Source: Perilla frutescens (Eukaryota > Streptophyta > Magnoliopsida > Lamiales > Lamiaceae). From it: 64,000 bases of DNA. Location of the stretch: the NCBI GenBank assembly GCA_026008535.1, contig BRKX01000018.1, positions 14,888,088 to 14,952,087 on the forward strand, written 5' to 3'. The notes below the pieces were generated by a model. It saw only the letters and a program-made list of their open reading frames with translations. It searched no databases and was not told where the DNA came from. This document shows positions 33,864-44,914 of this stretch, piece after piece. How positions within the stretch are numbered: position 1 is the first letter of the stretch; every line of letters begins with the position of its first letter. The position numbers and the translations under genes are program-made.

Positions 33864-35242
33864 GAGCATCCACTATATGAGTAAATTTTGGGTACAAATA
33901 AAGTGGTATATACTACTAAATTAGGTACACTATAAGGGAGGGAAAAAATGGTACAAACTATTCATATGGTACAGCTGCATGTACCAAGTATTTGTGTGGA
34001 AAAAAGTGAGACATGGGCACCCTTCCTTTTCTTTTTTCTCTCCCTCCTTCTATCTTCACTATTTTCCTTTTCTTTCTCCTCTTTTTCTCTCTCCACGTAT
34101 TGTTTGTATTTTATTTATGAATATTATATTCATATTTTAGCATTAATAAAACTGACATTTTTAATTGGATGACTGTCTAAAATTCAATTCATTTTTAAAT
34201 AAAAATAAATAAATAAATAACATGTTTAATAATTACTTATAAATATTTAAATTACATATATAATTTATTTTTATAATTAGAGCACAAAAAATAAATCAAA
34301 GTGTTACACGTTGGTTGATCCGTGTAGAGCAAAATAAAAAAAAAAAATTGAAACTGTTATGCACGTTGGTTGATCCAGCGTGTAGAGCAAAAAAAAAAAT
34401 CAAAGTGTTACACGTTGGATCAACTTGTTACACTTTTTTTTTTGGGCTTAACAATTTTTTTATATTTTTCTTTTCTTTGATACTTTATTTCTTTTAAAAG
34501 GTTAATTTATTTATTTTTTACATTCAATTATTTAATTTTGTTGAAATTAATTTATTAATTTGTAATTTATACTTCCACATACTGCCATTTTTTTTATCTA
34601 TGATATTGATTCTTTTGATATATTTAATTACCAAATGTCATTACAGATATTTAGTTGTACACATAAAACCATAATTAGACCAAGCATGATAATTAATTTT
34701 CTGATTTTATGCATGCACTTGTCAACTTGGTAGTCATGCAGACATATATCATCTTTGACTTGATTAAGCACATTTGGGCACAATACGAGAATAATAATAT
34801 TAATTAGTTCATTTAAGAAGCCTTTATGTATTTCAATATTTCATTTATGTATTATTTATGTTTATTTTCCAACGTTGTACTCATCTTTCTAGTATCAATA
34901 ATTTTTTTAATGATTTAATAAGAACGTGATTCATTTTTAATTTTAAAAATTTTAAAAAAAGTTTTAATGATAGCTTTGATATTTTTATATCTAAAAGTAA
35001 TATTTAAATAAAACTTAGTTAAATTATACATAAAAGTAATATATATGTATATGTATATGTATATTTTTTATTAAATGGGTGATATAATATGGTGGGACCC
35101 CAAAAAATTATGTATGTATCATATGTTATAGTGGGTGATTTGAAGGGAATAAGTATTTAAAAAAATATGTATATAAGTTTTGATGTGGCGGTGACGTGGC
35201 GGAGTTATGTGCCAAAATTTGGGTACAGTATAGGAGATGCTC
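33864..35242. mobile_element. PIF/Harbinger-type non-autonomous element
   Basis: The left end reads GAGCATCCACTATATGAG and leads to AAATTTTGGGTACA. The reverse complement of the right end reads GAGCATCTCCTATACTG and leads to TACCCAAATTTTG. The trinucleotide TAA flanks both sides (33861-33863 and 35243-35245), as expected for this superfamily. The interior is AT-rich without a transposase, and a 40-bp phrase with ACACGTTGG and GATCCA recurs near 34300-34420. Confidence 0.72.
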
Positions 35243-35245
35243 TAA

Positions 35246-37464
35246 TCGAGATTTTCAATCGATTACTAGAGAAGAAGAGAAATATATAATAGTTTTGGAT
35301 TTTTGAGTGGTTGGAATGAAATCCAAGGGGGTTTATTTATAGTACTTCAAGAGTCATGGAGTCTCTTTGCGAAACAGTAGCAAACTTTCGGCTCGGATTA
35401 AGTTAGGTCATTGGATCGTGTTGGTTGATCAGTTCACACGATCTAACGGTACTAGATCGAACATGCGCATTGGACCGAACCATCAATTAGTGATTGAAGC
35501 ACCTTATGCGAATTGAAGCAATGGATCGAGCCATTATTCCAAATTTGAATTTCAGCTTGAACGGTTGCAACCGTTGGAGGTAATGGTTCACAATTTAACC
35601 ACCTTAGCTGAACGGACGTCTTAGTTAGAGTCATCGGTTCGTATTTGAATCACCTCCAAGATTTAGGTTGAATTGGAACCACCAAGTCAATAGTTCGAGA
35701 ATAAACCCGAACCAACGCACTAGTTCGACTTGCACGTACCATTTTAGTCATCCACATCACTCTTCCATATTGATTATTGGTGTTTTTGCACAGCCTATCT
35801 AGGTTCAAATGATGTGATTTGAAGAGTTAAGCATGTGTTTTAACTCAGTTTGAGCTTTTAAACTCCTGATTTAGAAGTTTTATTTCTTATTTGAATTGTA
35901 TAGAAAATGGAGGATGAATCAAATACATTTTGAGGGAATCAATGCTATGGGAAGATATAGAATCAAATTATGAGCGCGCTGCAAGTTGAATCAATTGTGA
36001 ATTGACAACTCGTTTTCCATTTTTCACAAATGAAAATACTATTTATAAATTAATTAAAATAATCGAGTAAATTGATTATAATAACCAATTTCCAACAAGA
36101 AATAGTTAAAATTATTGTAAACTTTTTCTTTCTTTCCTTTTATTTAAGTAGGGAGAAAAAGAAATAATGGATTTCGAATTCAAGATATCTTTATTTCATA
36201 CAGGGATCTGCACGAGGAGATGTCTTATTGTGAACTTGGAAGACATGATATTTATCCAAGTCACTTTAGAGGTGGAAAGTAGATCGGTGTTATCATCTAC
36301 CTAAAAGAAGAACTTGGATAGTGAATCATTTTTCAAGATTAATTAATAAAGAATGAATTATAGATTATAAAAAAAAGTAAATAAATAAATAAACTATAAA
36401 ACATAATTTTCTTACTAATGTTTTTTTAAACACCACTTTTTCTAAAATATTTATCACCCTAAAAAATATAAAATCTCCAATGAAATATAAAAGAGTTTTT
36501 AGGGGTGTGTTTATCAAAGTCTTGGGCATAATGAGATGAGGTCCACGACAATATAAATGGGCTCATATGCATGCACTCGTACGACCCAATTACATGAATG
36601 TAAAATCTTATTTTTATTATTATTTATTTTCTTTTGTCAAGACTCAAATATAGACAACATTATTAAGTGTTTATTTTCCCCTCGTAATATCATTATGTGT
36701 AGTTTTCTTTTATAAAGATTAAAGAGTGTGCTTTTAGCCTTTCTTTCACTTGAATTTTTTTTTTTTAAATATATCTAAAAAGATCCCACTTTTATCAATT
36801 TTTATAAAATTGAGTTTTCTCTACTTTACCTTCAATCATTAAAAAAAAGAATTGTATTATAAAATTGAGATTTATCGTACTCTATTATATTAAAATTGTA
36901 TCCTTAATCTGCCGACAACATTTGTGTGAGGTGTGTTACGTGTATCGTTTATAAGTTATGCAACTTTTATAACAAAGGGATCTTAGAGACAATCCAAATG
37001 AATGATTTGAAACTCAAATGTTCACAGGCAAAATCGCAAAAACTTCATACTTAAAAAAATAATTAAAATTTCAAGAAGACTCTTATGATTCTTGTTTTCT
37101 CAACAAAAAAAAAAAAAGAGAGAAATAAATCTGTTATTCTAGTAGTAGAACCTTTTAGGTGGAAACTTTCCATTTTCAAAACAGTGGAAGGTATTAAGGG
37201 TAAAATATAATAAAGGTAAAATGGAAGTTTGTGATTGTGAGGCCTAAATTATAGGAATGGTGATTGAGATGAGGATCTGGTAAGGCAAAGATAGAAAGAG
37301 AAAGGGACAACTGTTTTTGTATGTCATCACACATCCCAATTTACTTGTCATGATTTGATGGGTGCTAAAAAGGGTCAAACTAATTTCACTTTCCAACAGG
37401 GTCGCCATCAATTAGGATCCAATTGGCATCAATTAAATTAAAATTTCCCACAGCGTATGTGACA
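35246..37464. other. Intergenic DNA, nothing recognised
   Basis: 35246-35900 is less AT-rich and may be old LTR-type DNA, but no ends can be defined. The remainder is AT-rich without a supported frame. Confidence 0.45.
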
Positions 37465-37473
37465 ATGAAAATG

Positions 37474-38961
37474 GACAAAAATTTGTATGAAATCGTCTAA
37501 TGGGTCGCTTATATTAGACGAGTTAATTAAAACTCAAATTCGTTCTAAATCCATCCCAAAACCCATTTTTGCGCGCAGGCGTGTGTTGTACACGCGCAAT
37601 CACTGGAATATCACTAAGTATAAAGTAAAGTATCACTAGGTACAAAGTAAAGTATCACTATATGTGAAGTATCACTAACTGTGAAGTGAAGTATCATTAA
37701 CTATGAAGCGAAGTATCATTATATATAAATTTGGCAAAATATCATGTGAAATATCATTAGATATATATCTGGTGAGTATCATTGACTATCTGTGAAGTAT
37801 CATTAGTTATGGATTAAGTATCATTAACTCGGAAGTGGAGTATAATATGATATTATTGATTATTAAATATTAATTATCAAATCCAGAATAGATAAATGTC
37901 ATTAACTATGAGTGGAGTATCATTAACTCAAGTATCATTATTTATGGGTGAAGTATCATTAACTCACATGTGAGTATTTTTATTTATGGGTGAAGTAATT
38001 ACAAAGAAAGTATCACTAATTAGAAAGAAAAGTGTCAGTTTAAAACATAATCTCATTGAGAATCGGGTATATGAATATAATAAAAACTCATTCTTGAGTA
38101 AAAAAAAAATATTTCATTATCATAGAGAAAAATATTATTGATTATAAAATAAAGTATCATTAATTACAAAATAAAGTAACACTAATTACAAATAAAAGTA
38201 TTACTAAAAATCTTCAACACGGTCTCGATATTCCACCTTACAAGACCAACAATGGCATCCTCAATGCACCTGTATCTGCTACAAACTCAAAACCCAAAAT
38301 AGATCTAAGAATTACTCAAAACAACATAAATCTCCATACACGCACTAAAAATTCACATCAATAATATCCAAACCAAATCTAACTTAATATCATTGACAAT
38401 ATCGTTGTGCTTCCAACATCATCTCTCTAATATAACAGGATGTGCACCTCTCCATTCTTAAAAATCCCTCACCTTCAAAAACAAAAACAAAAAAGAGCGA
38501 AAGAAAGATAGAAAGAAAAAAATCTCACCCCCAGCCACCGATCAATCTCTATTCTATGGTATAGTCGAATTGATTTCCACAACACACTATAGAAGATTGG
38601 GCGCCATGACAATGGTGGGGAATTTGACGATGATATACCTGTTGGTTATCGCTGTGTTGAAGGTGTACGGTCTGGTCGTGGGGCGGAGCTACGGCAGCGG
38701 CTGCGTCCTTGTCCTTTCCACCGCGGTGGTGGCGGCCATCCTCTTTGCCACCCTCACCTGGGACGTGTCGCGCAACAAAAATTATAGAGAAATTGAAGTT
38801 TTGATTGAGAAGGGAAGAATTGAGGGTATAAAAGTGGGCGGCTGGTGGTAGCTAAGTTTTCTTTTCTTTTCTTTTTGCTTTTTATAATTTAATGAATTCG
38901 GGTCGGGTACAGATCTGTCTAACATAAGAGATCCATTAGACGGTCTCACACAAGTGTGCCC
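37474..38961. mobile_element. Non-autonomous Mutator-like element with cargo ORF (element A)
   Basis: A perfect 9-bp duplication ATGAAAATG flanks it (37465-37473 and 38962-38970). The right end in reverse complement reads GGGCACACTTGTGTGAGACC and CGTCTAATGG; the left end reads GACAAAAATTTGTATGAAAT and CGTCTAATGG. The left half is an AAGTATCATTA-type array (about 37600-38233), shared in inverted orientation with element B. The right half carries an intact 81-codon ORF. The size is 1,488 bp and no transposase is present. Confidence 0.88.
38606..38851 (+). CDS. Small two-helix membrane protein inside a Mutator-like element
   Basis: An 81-residue frame from ATG 38606 to TAG 38849-38851; a longer frame would need TTG. 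Residues about 5-22 (GNLTMIYLLVIAVLKVYGLV) and about 30-49 (GCVLVLSTAVVAAILFATLT) form two probable transmembrane helices, followed by WDVSRNK and a charged tail ending GGWW. GC content and codon use are clearly higher than in the AT-rich surroundings, which points to captured host coding DNA. The C-terminal tail after WDVSRNKN may be transposon DNA. I do not recognise a named family. Whether it is expressed cannot be told. Confidence 0.55.
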   Translation: MTMVGNLTMIYLLVIAVLKVYGLVVGRSYGSGCVLVLSTAVVAAILFATLTWDVSRNKNYREIEVLIEKGRIEGIKVGGWW

Positions 38962-39161
38962 ATGAAAATGATACTGCTATGCCTTTCAGAATAGGATATA
39001 CGAATTTTGGATTGATTTTTATTTTTTACATAATTTTAAAAATATATCTTCAACACCATAACTTTAACAATTTTTTGTAATTATAATATTTTTCACATTT
39101 TCAATCAATTGAAATTGAAGTGAATCATATAGTAATTGCACAATTTTATTTGGCTGAAAAT

Positions 39162-39375
39162 TGTTATAAATATATTTAGTATATATGGACATTACTTGTT
39201 TCCTACTCTATGATTTTGTTTCTAGCCCTATATATATCTTGTAATCGTGTAGATCAATACATCAATGAATAAAATACACTAATGAATAAAATCATCTCCT
39301 TCCCCCAATATTCTCTGTTCTTCTACTTTTTGTTATTTACTTCTTGAGTATGATTTTGGAGTTCGATTTACAACA
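39162..39375 (+). repeat. 5' LTR of the Copia element
   Basis: 214 bp, TG...CA, about 90% identical by eye to 44694-44910, including the block ATACATCAATGAATAAAATA. Confidence 0.88.
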
Positions 39376-39986
39376 CGTTATCAACACGAGTCTCTAGCCA
39401 ATTGAGTTTGAATTAATATCGGAGGTATGCCATAGGAAAGAATTGTGTCTTTCCTGCGAGGTAATTTCTAAATTAAAATTAAAATTATGAAATTAAATTT
39501 GATGCGAATCAAAATTTATAGCGAATGGTGAGATTGCAAGACGACATGAATTAAATATTTTCATTGGTAATTAAGATTTATATGAATTCTTTGATATTAT
39601 TTGTCTCGTTATTTTCTTTTGCTGATATGATGATAGTAACACTACTTTTGTGGAGAAACGATTATTTCATGTTATTTTCGATTATTGATTATTTTAGATT
39701 AATTAATCAGGACATATTGCTTTTGAAAAAAAATACTGTTGCCATGATTAATATGTCGAGCCGTCGAGGGAGATTTTAATATATCAATATTGGGGCACAT
39801 TTGTGTGAGACCGTCTAACGAGTCTCTTACGTTAGACGGATCTCTACCCGACCCGGATCAAATTTAAATATAAAATAATAAAGAAAAAAAGGTAAAAAAT
39901 AGAGCTGCTTCTCTTTCTCTCTCCCTCGTGCAACGCCGCTTCTCCTCTTTCTCTCCTCCTCTGTGCAGCGCCGCTTCTCTTTTGTC

Positions 39987-40138
39987 GATGGAACAAACAG
40001 ATTTAGCAGAAGAAGAATCGAATCCTCCAACACCAAAAAGTCGCTCTTCTTTTCTCTTTCTCGATGGAGCTGACAGATTTAACAGAAGAAGAATCGAATC
40101 TCTAACACCAAAAAACCGCTCTTCTTCTACGTCAATCT
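39987..40138 (+). repeat. 76-bp tandem duplication in captured leader DNA
   Basis: Two copies starting GATGGA at 39987 and 40063, sharing CAGAAGAAGAATCGAATC and CGCTCTTCTT. They lie in pyrimidine-rich DNA that looks like a 5' untranslated exon ending at a donor-like GCTAAG/GTACCT near 40145. Confidence 0.75.
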
Positions 40139-40413
40139 TGCTAAGGTACCTGCTTGCAATTTACAATTAAGCAGATATATAATCAGATGCACACACAGAC
40201 ACAAATAATTTTCAGTTTTATTTTCATACTCTTACTCTCTATTGAATTTTACCATCTTCTCGCAAATCTAGGGTTTCACAAATTTCGTTTATTTTCACTA
40301 ATTTCAGGCTAAAATTTTCCAAATTCCTGTTTCTCGATTTCTAATTTTTGGTTTGGAGGTTAATTCGTTAAAGCATTTATGTTATTGAGATGTTGACAAT
40401 TTGATCGGAAAAA

Positions 40414-40487
40414 ATGTCGGTGAAGAGCAATGCTTCGATTAGGGATCGGACGCACGAGTTCTTAGGGATTGCGGAGAGGGCGAAGCA
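40414..40487 (+). pseudogene. Sed5/SYP3-like syntaxin first coding exon (captured fragment)
   Basis: ATG 40414 opens MSVKSNASIRDRTHEFLGIA and continues ERAK up to a donor-like GTCAGT at 40488. RDRTxEFxxIxER is the usual start of Golgi syntaxins of the SYP31/SYP32 group. The following DNA is intron-like and then, after a TTTTTTTAG acceptor-like site, reads RYMQEHKIETVLK before running into the transposon array. The SNARE motif and membrane anchor are absent, so it is a fragment. The presence of introns shows the capture was from genomic DNA. Confidence 0.55.
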
Positions 40488-41520
40488 GTCAGTTTCATTG
40501 CATTTTTTTTGTATTTATTTTCTGTATTTCGATGAATTATTATTGATTTGTCTGTATGCGTTGCGACTGCAACAACGAATCTAATTTTGATTTTTTTTAG
40601 ATCTGAAATTGGGGATTTGAATTGCGTGCAGAGGTACATGCAAGAACACAAGATCGAGACTGTGTTGAAGATTTTTAGTGATACTTTTATTTGTAATTAG
40701 TGTTACTTGCTTTTGTAATTAGTGATCCTTTATTTTCTAATCAATAATATTTTTTCTTTATGATAATGGAATAATTTTTTTTACTCAAGAACGAGTTTTT
40801 ATTGTATTCATAGACCTGATTCTCAATTTGAGATTATGTTTTAAACTGACACTTTTATTTCTAATTAGTGATACTTTCTTTTGTAATTAGTGATACTTTT
40901 TTCCATAATAATGAGACTCCACTACATAGGTGATCATACTTCACCCCATAAATAATGATACTCACATGTGAATTAATGATACCTCACCCCATAAATAATG
41001 ATACTCATATGTGAGTTAATGATACTTCACCTATAAATAATGATACTTTAGTTAATGATACTCAATTCATAATTAATGACATTTATCTATTCTGGATTTG
41101 ATAATTAATGTTTAATAATCAATAATATCATATTATACTCCACTTCCAAGTTAATGATACTTCATCCATAATTAATGATACTTCACAGACAATTAATTAT
41201 ACTCACCAGATATATATCTAATGATACTTCACTTAATTAACAATATTTCGCCAAATTTATATCTAATGATACTTCCTTTCATAGTTAATGATACTTCACT
41301 TCACAGTTAGTGATATTTCACATACCGTGATACTTTACTTTATACCTAGTGATACTTTACCTTATATCTAGTGATACTCCAGTGACTGCACGTGTAAGAC
41401 ATGCGCCTGCACGCAAAAATGGATTATGAGGCGGGTTTTGGGCAGATTTGGATTTTATTTGACCCGTCTAATGTAATCGATCCGTTACACGGTCTCATAC
41501 AAGCGTTTGTCATTAATATT

Positions 41521-44500
41521 ATATATATATATATATATATATTGAGGTTTTATAATTATTACTACACTGTAAGTTAATTGGCATGATGTGTTACGTATAA
41601 TATGGGAGACATGCAACTATAAAGTGAAATCATTAGATTCATAATCTAAATTTTTTTGCTTATACATAATTTGTTAAATTATGTTAATGATTTTTTTTTT
41701 CATTTTACGGTTTGATATAATCAACATTTCGACGTCTTGTATTTAGATTTTTGTAATCTATGCAATAGTAAAGTAATATCTCTTAAGTAGATATCTTGGC
41801 ATTCATATATTTTCTTCACAAATTTACTTAGAAAATCGACATATTTGTATAAATAATTTTTTTTTGAATATATTTGGTTTGTAATGGAACCGTGAATTTA
41901 TTTAAAGTGTGAAAGATATAATTGACGTTAGATCAATATTGTTTTTATAAAGAGATCTTTGATTTTTGATATCATGGTATTATTTGGAGAACATATGCTC
42001 TATATGTGTTAGCACTTGCTCAGATTAATTTCTTGATATATATTGAATTGTACTTTACTTTCTCCACTTACCAGGTAAAACAAAAATTGAAGAAAAATAT
42101 TATTTCTTCGAAATTCGGAAGGATCATTTAATTATATAATCCATGAATGATCATTTAATTCGATTATTTATAATATTTATATTACTCAAAATTACATTTT
42201 TGAGGGGGAGACTAATGACTTATAAAGTGCTCTTAGAAGTTGTAGAAGTTGGATATTATGGTACTACTTACTATAATTTCAAAGTTATAAAACATAACTT
42301 AGTTGTGTCAATTTGCCAACAGCAAATAAGACTAAATGATGATATCAATGATTACTTGAACATCGTTCGATGTATTTGATGATATTTTTAAATTAATATT
42401 TATTAATAATTATATGTCCATTTGAATATTACTCCAGTTGAATTTTTAAAAGTTATCAAGGTTGTAATATACCTTTATTTAACCAAATGATTTATGTTGC
42501 GATAAATAAATAAAAATTTAAAGACCTAAAAATTTGAATTATGACATGAGTGTTCGGGTCATCCCTTTTATATTAGTGTGTGAATAACAAAAGAAACATT
42601 TCTCATCTGTGAATTATTTCTATCACCACCAAAACGTATCCATATTAGCTTTATGGAAAAACGAAGAGTATACTCCGTCATATTTGGCTTATCTAAAGTC
42701 AATAATTGGGATCAATTTATAAATTGGTACGTTGATTTTATAATTATTTACCGGCATTAGGGGAAGATATGACTGAAATAATGCCAATGAATTTTTGTTG
42801 AAAATTAATTTCATACACTACATGAATTGGAAGTTCAATATATTATTAAATACCAAAAGTTATCATAATGGAGTTATTATAATATATTTTCATTACAAAC
42901 AGTGGAAGTTCCATGTATATTTAAATTACTTAACGCCAGAAGCGATAGAGTTCATTGACGCTAGAAGCGAAATAAATATTTGAAATATAAAATTCGCGGA
43001 AAATAAAATTAAACATATGCTATAACTCCTAGAACCTCTTGAAGAGGATCGTTTTGAAGATGAAAATCTCAGTACGTTTGCACGTGCACCAAATAATCAT
43101 AATACTGAGATTACGAAACAACCAGATTGCAACATTATGAGAAATGATAAAAAAAAATAATCAGCTGGTTAATATTAATATTGAATGTATCATATATTTC
43201 ATAAATATGGGAGAAACTTAATGCATACATATAATAGTTGTCGACAACATATTTGCCTCTATAATTGCTTTTATAATAATATGGATCCATAACATAATAT
43301 GTGCCAGAAGCACGCTGAAATGAAAAATTAGTAGCAATTGAGGCAAAGCTCAACCCATTAAACAATTATTGTCCCAATAGGACACAAATGAACATTTCTA
43401 TGAAAGAGTAATGACATAATAAGTGGTGAGACATAAAGCGAGATTGTAGCTTATGAGTTTACGTAGAGACCAAAATTCAATAAATTATATTCTCCTATTA
43501 ATAATAGTATTATGTTCCGCTACATATCTTTGGCATTAATTTTAGCATTGGATATGCAATTAATGGACGTTGTGGCCGCATATTTATATGGGTCATTGAA
43601 TGATTATATATTATATGAAAATTCTGATGGATTTAAAATTTATTGTATAACATTGAAACAATTATTGTGAGAAAATTAACTTATGCCTAAAAATGACTAT
43701 TTGAAATAACAGACTTGGATAATACCAAGTCTTGTCTCGGTCTGCAGATCGAGAATCCTCCGATGTGATTTTATACACCAGTCAACCTACTTGAGAAATG
43801 TTTTTGATATTTTTTTATGAATAATTTTATTTAGCAAACCGATATTCTTGTCATATCACTTGAAGTGAATGAGTATTTATTTAAACTCAATGTTGATAAG
43901 AGGATATTTTGGAATCAGAAGTTTCTTACAAAAATTTTATCTTGCAAGATTACCTGGTCAGGTACCGTATTTATAAATAACTTGCTAGTAAGATTTAGTA
44001 TTTTTCTACAATAAGACACTAGCATGCTGATTACTATGTCCTCCATTATTTTTAAATTATAAATATTATTTATTGAAATAAACAATAACATAACATTGGT
44101 GGACTATTCAAATGTTGGATATATATGTATGATCCCCATATTGCCATATTTGAGATTGGTTTTATTTTTAACTATCCATTTTAGACCATTGAAAGATTAT
44201 TGTGTTATATAAACACCTCAAAAGAATATATTTATGTGTAGTGTGACGAGTAATATTATCCTCTATTGTCTATTCTTAAGACAATATAATTGGGTTACAC
44301 AAATAAATAGTGTGTGGGTGGTTAAAATTACCTGATGTAACACATATTATTTTACCCATATGAACTATAGAAGAGCTGTGAAATTTAAAGTTAACTCCAA
44401 TGATTATTGTTTTGAGAGGGAGCGGTATTTCAAAATAATTTAGAAGATTGGGCCCTAAAGGCCAGCCCTATAGGTCCACATTATTCCCTGTAGATAAATG

Positions 44501-44693
44501 GTTGTACTTTTTTTCCCTTACTGAGTTTTTCCCATAGGGTTTTATTGGTAAAGGTTTTTAATGAGGCAATTATTGCAACACATAAATATATATATGCCAT
44601 GTACTCTTTTCCTCGACTGATTTTTTCCCATGAGGTTTTTCAGCGAAGTTTTTAACGAGGCATGAACATCACGTCGTAATGTCCAAGGAAAAG
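41521..44693 (+). pseudogene. Copia gag-pol remnant
   Basis: The clearest part is reverse transcriptase at 43489-43641: FRYISLALILALDMQLMDVV and AAYLYGSLND, a match to the Copia RT pattern LDVxxAFLxGxL. Further down, VGYMYDPH near 44115 and THELQKSCEI near 44355 are RNase H and C-terminal remnants. Stops, frameshifts and deletions are everywhere, and integrase cannot be made out with confidence. Confidence 0.78.
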
Positions 44694-44910
44694 TGTTATA
44701 AATATATTTATTATATATGGACATTACTTGCTCCCTACTCTAGGGTTTTGTTTCTAACCCTGTATATATCTTGTAATCTCGTGTAGATCAATACATCAAT
44801 GAATAAAATACACTGATGAATAAAATCATCTCCTTCCCCCAATATTCCCTGTTATTCTACTTTCTGTTATTTACTTATTGAGTTATGATTTTGGAGTTCG
44901 ATTTACAACA
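44694..44910 (+). repeat. 3' LTR of the Copia element
   Basis: 217 bp, starts TGTTATAAATATATTTATTA and ends GATTTACAACA; pairs with 39162-39375. Confidence 0.88.
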
Positions 44911-44914
44911 AAAT

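Larger units (their letters stand above)
39792..41511. mobile_element. Non-autonomous Mutator-like element with syntaxin-like cargo (element B)
   Basis: The left end GGGGCACATTTGTGTGAGAC and the right end in reverse complement GACAAACGCTTGTATGAGAC share the terminal motif of elements A and C. Flanks are ATCAATATT (39783-39791) and ATTAATATT (41512-41520), 8 of 9 bases equal. The right half (about 40655-41400) is the AATGATACTTC-type array, aligned in inverted orientation with 37600-38233 of element A down to the shared inner border AAAATCTTCAACAC. The left half carries gene-derived DNA, and no transposase is visible. It is inserted in the Copia element. Confidence 0.85.
39162..44910 (+). mobile_element. 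Decayed Ty1-Copia retrotransposon, interrupted by element B
   Basis: LTRs of 214 and 217 bp begin TGTTATAAATATATTTA and end GATTTACAACA, with AAAT on both flanks (39158-39161 and 44911-44914). After the 5' LTR comes CGTTATCAACACGAGTCTC, a start seen in Copia elements. The 3' part holds RT and RNase H remnants and, before the 3' LTR, the CCCATAGGGTTTTATTGGTA and TTTTTAATGAGGC phrases typical of this type. Coding DNA is full of stops and deletions. Element B (39792-41511) is inserted near its 5' end. Confidence 0.85.
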
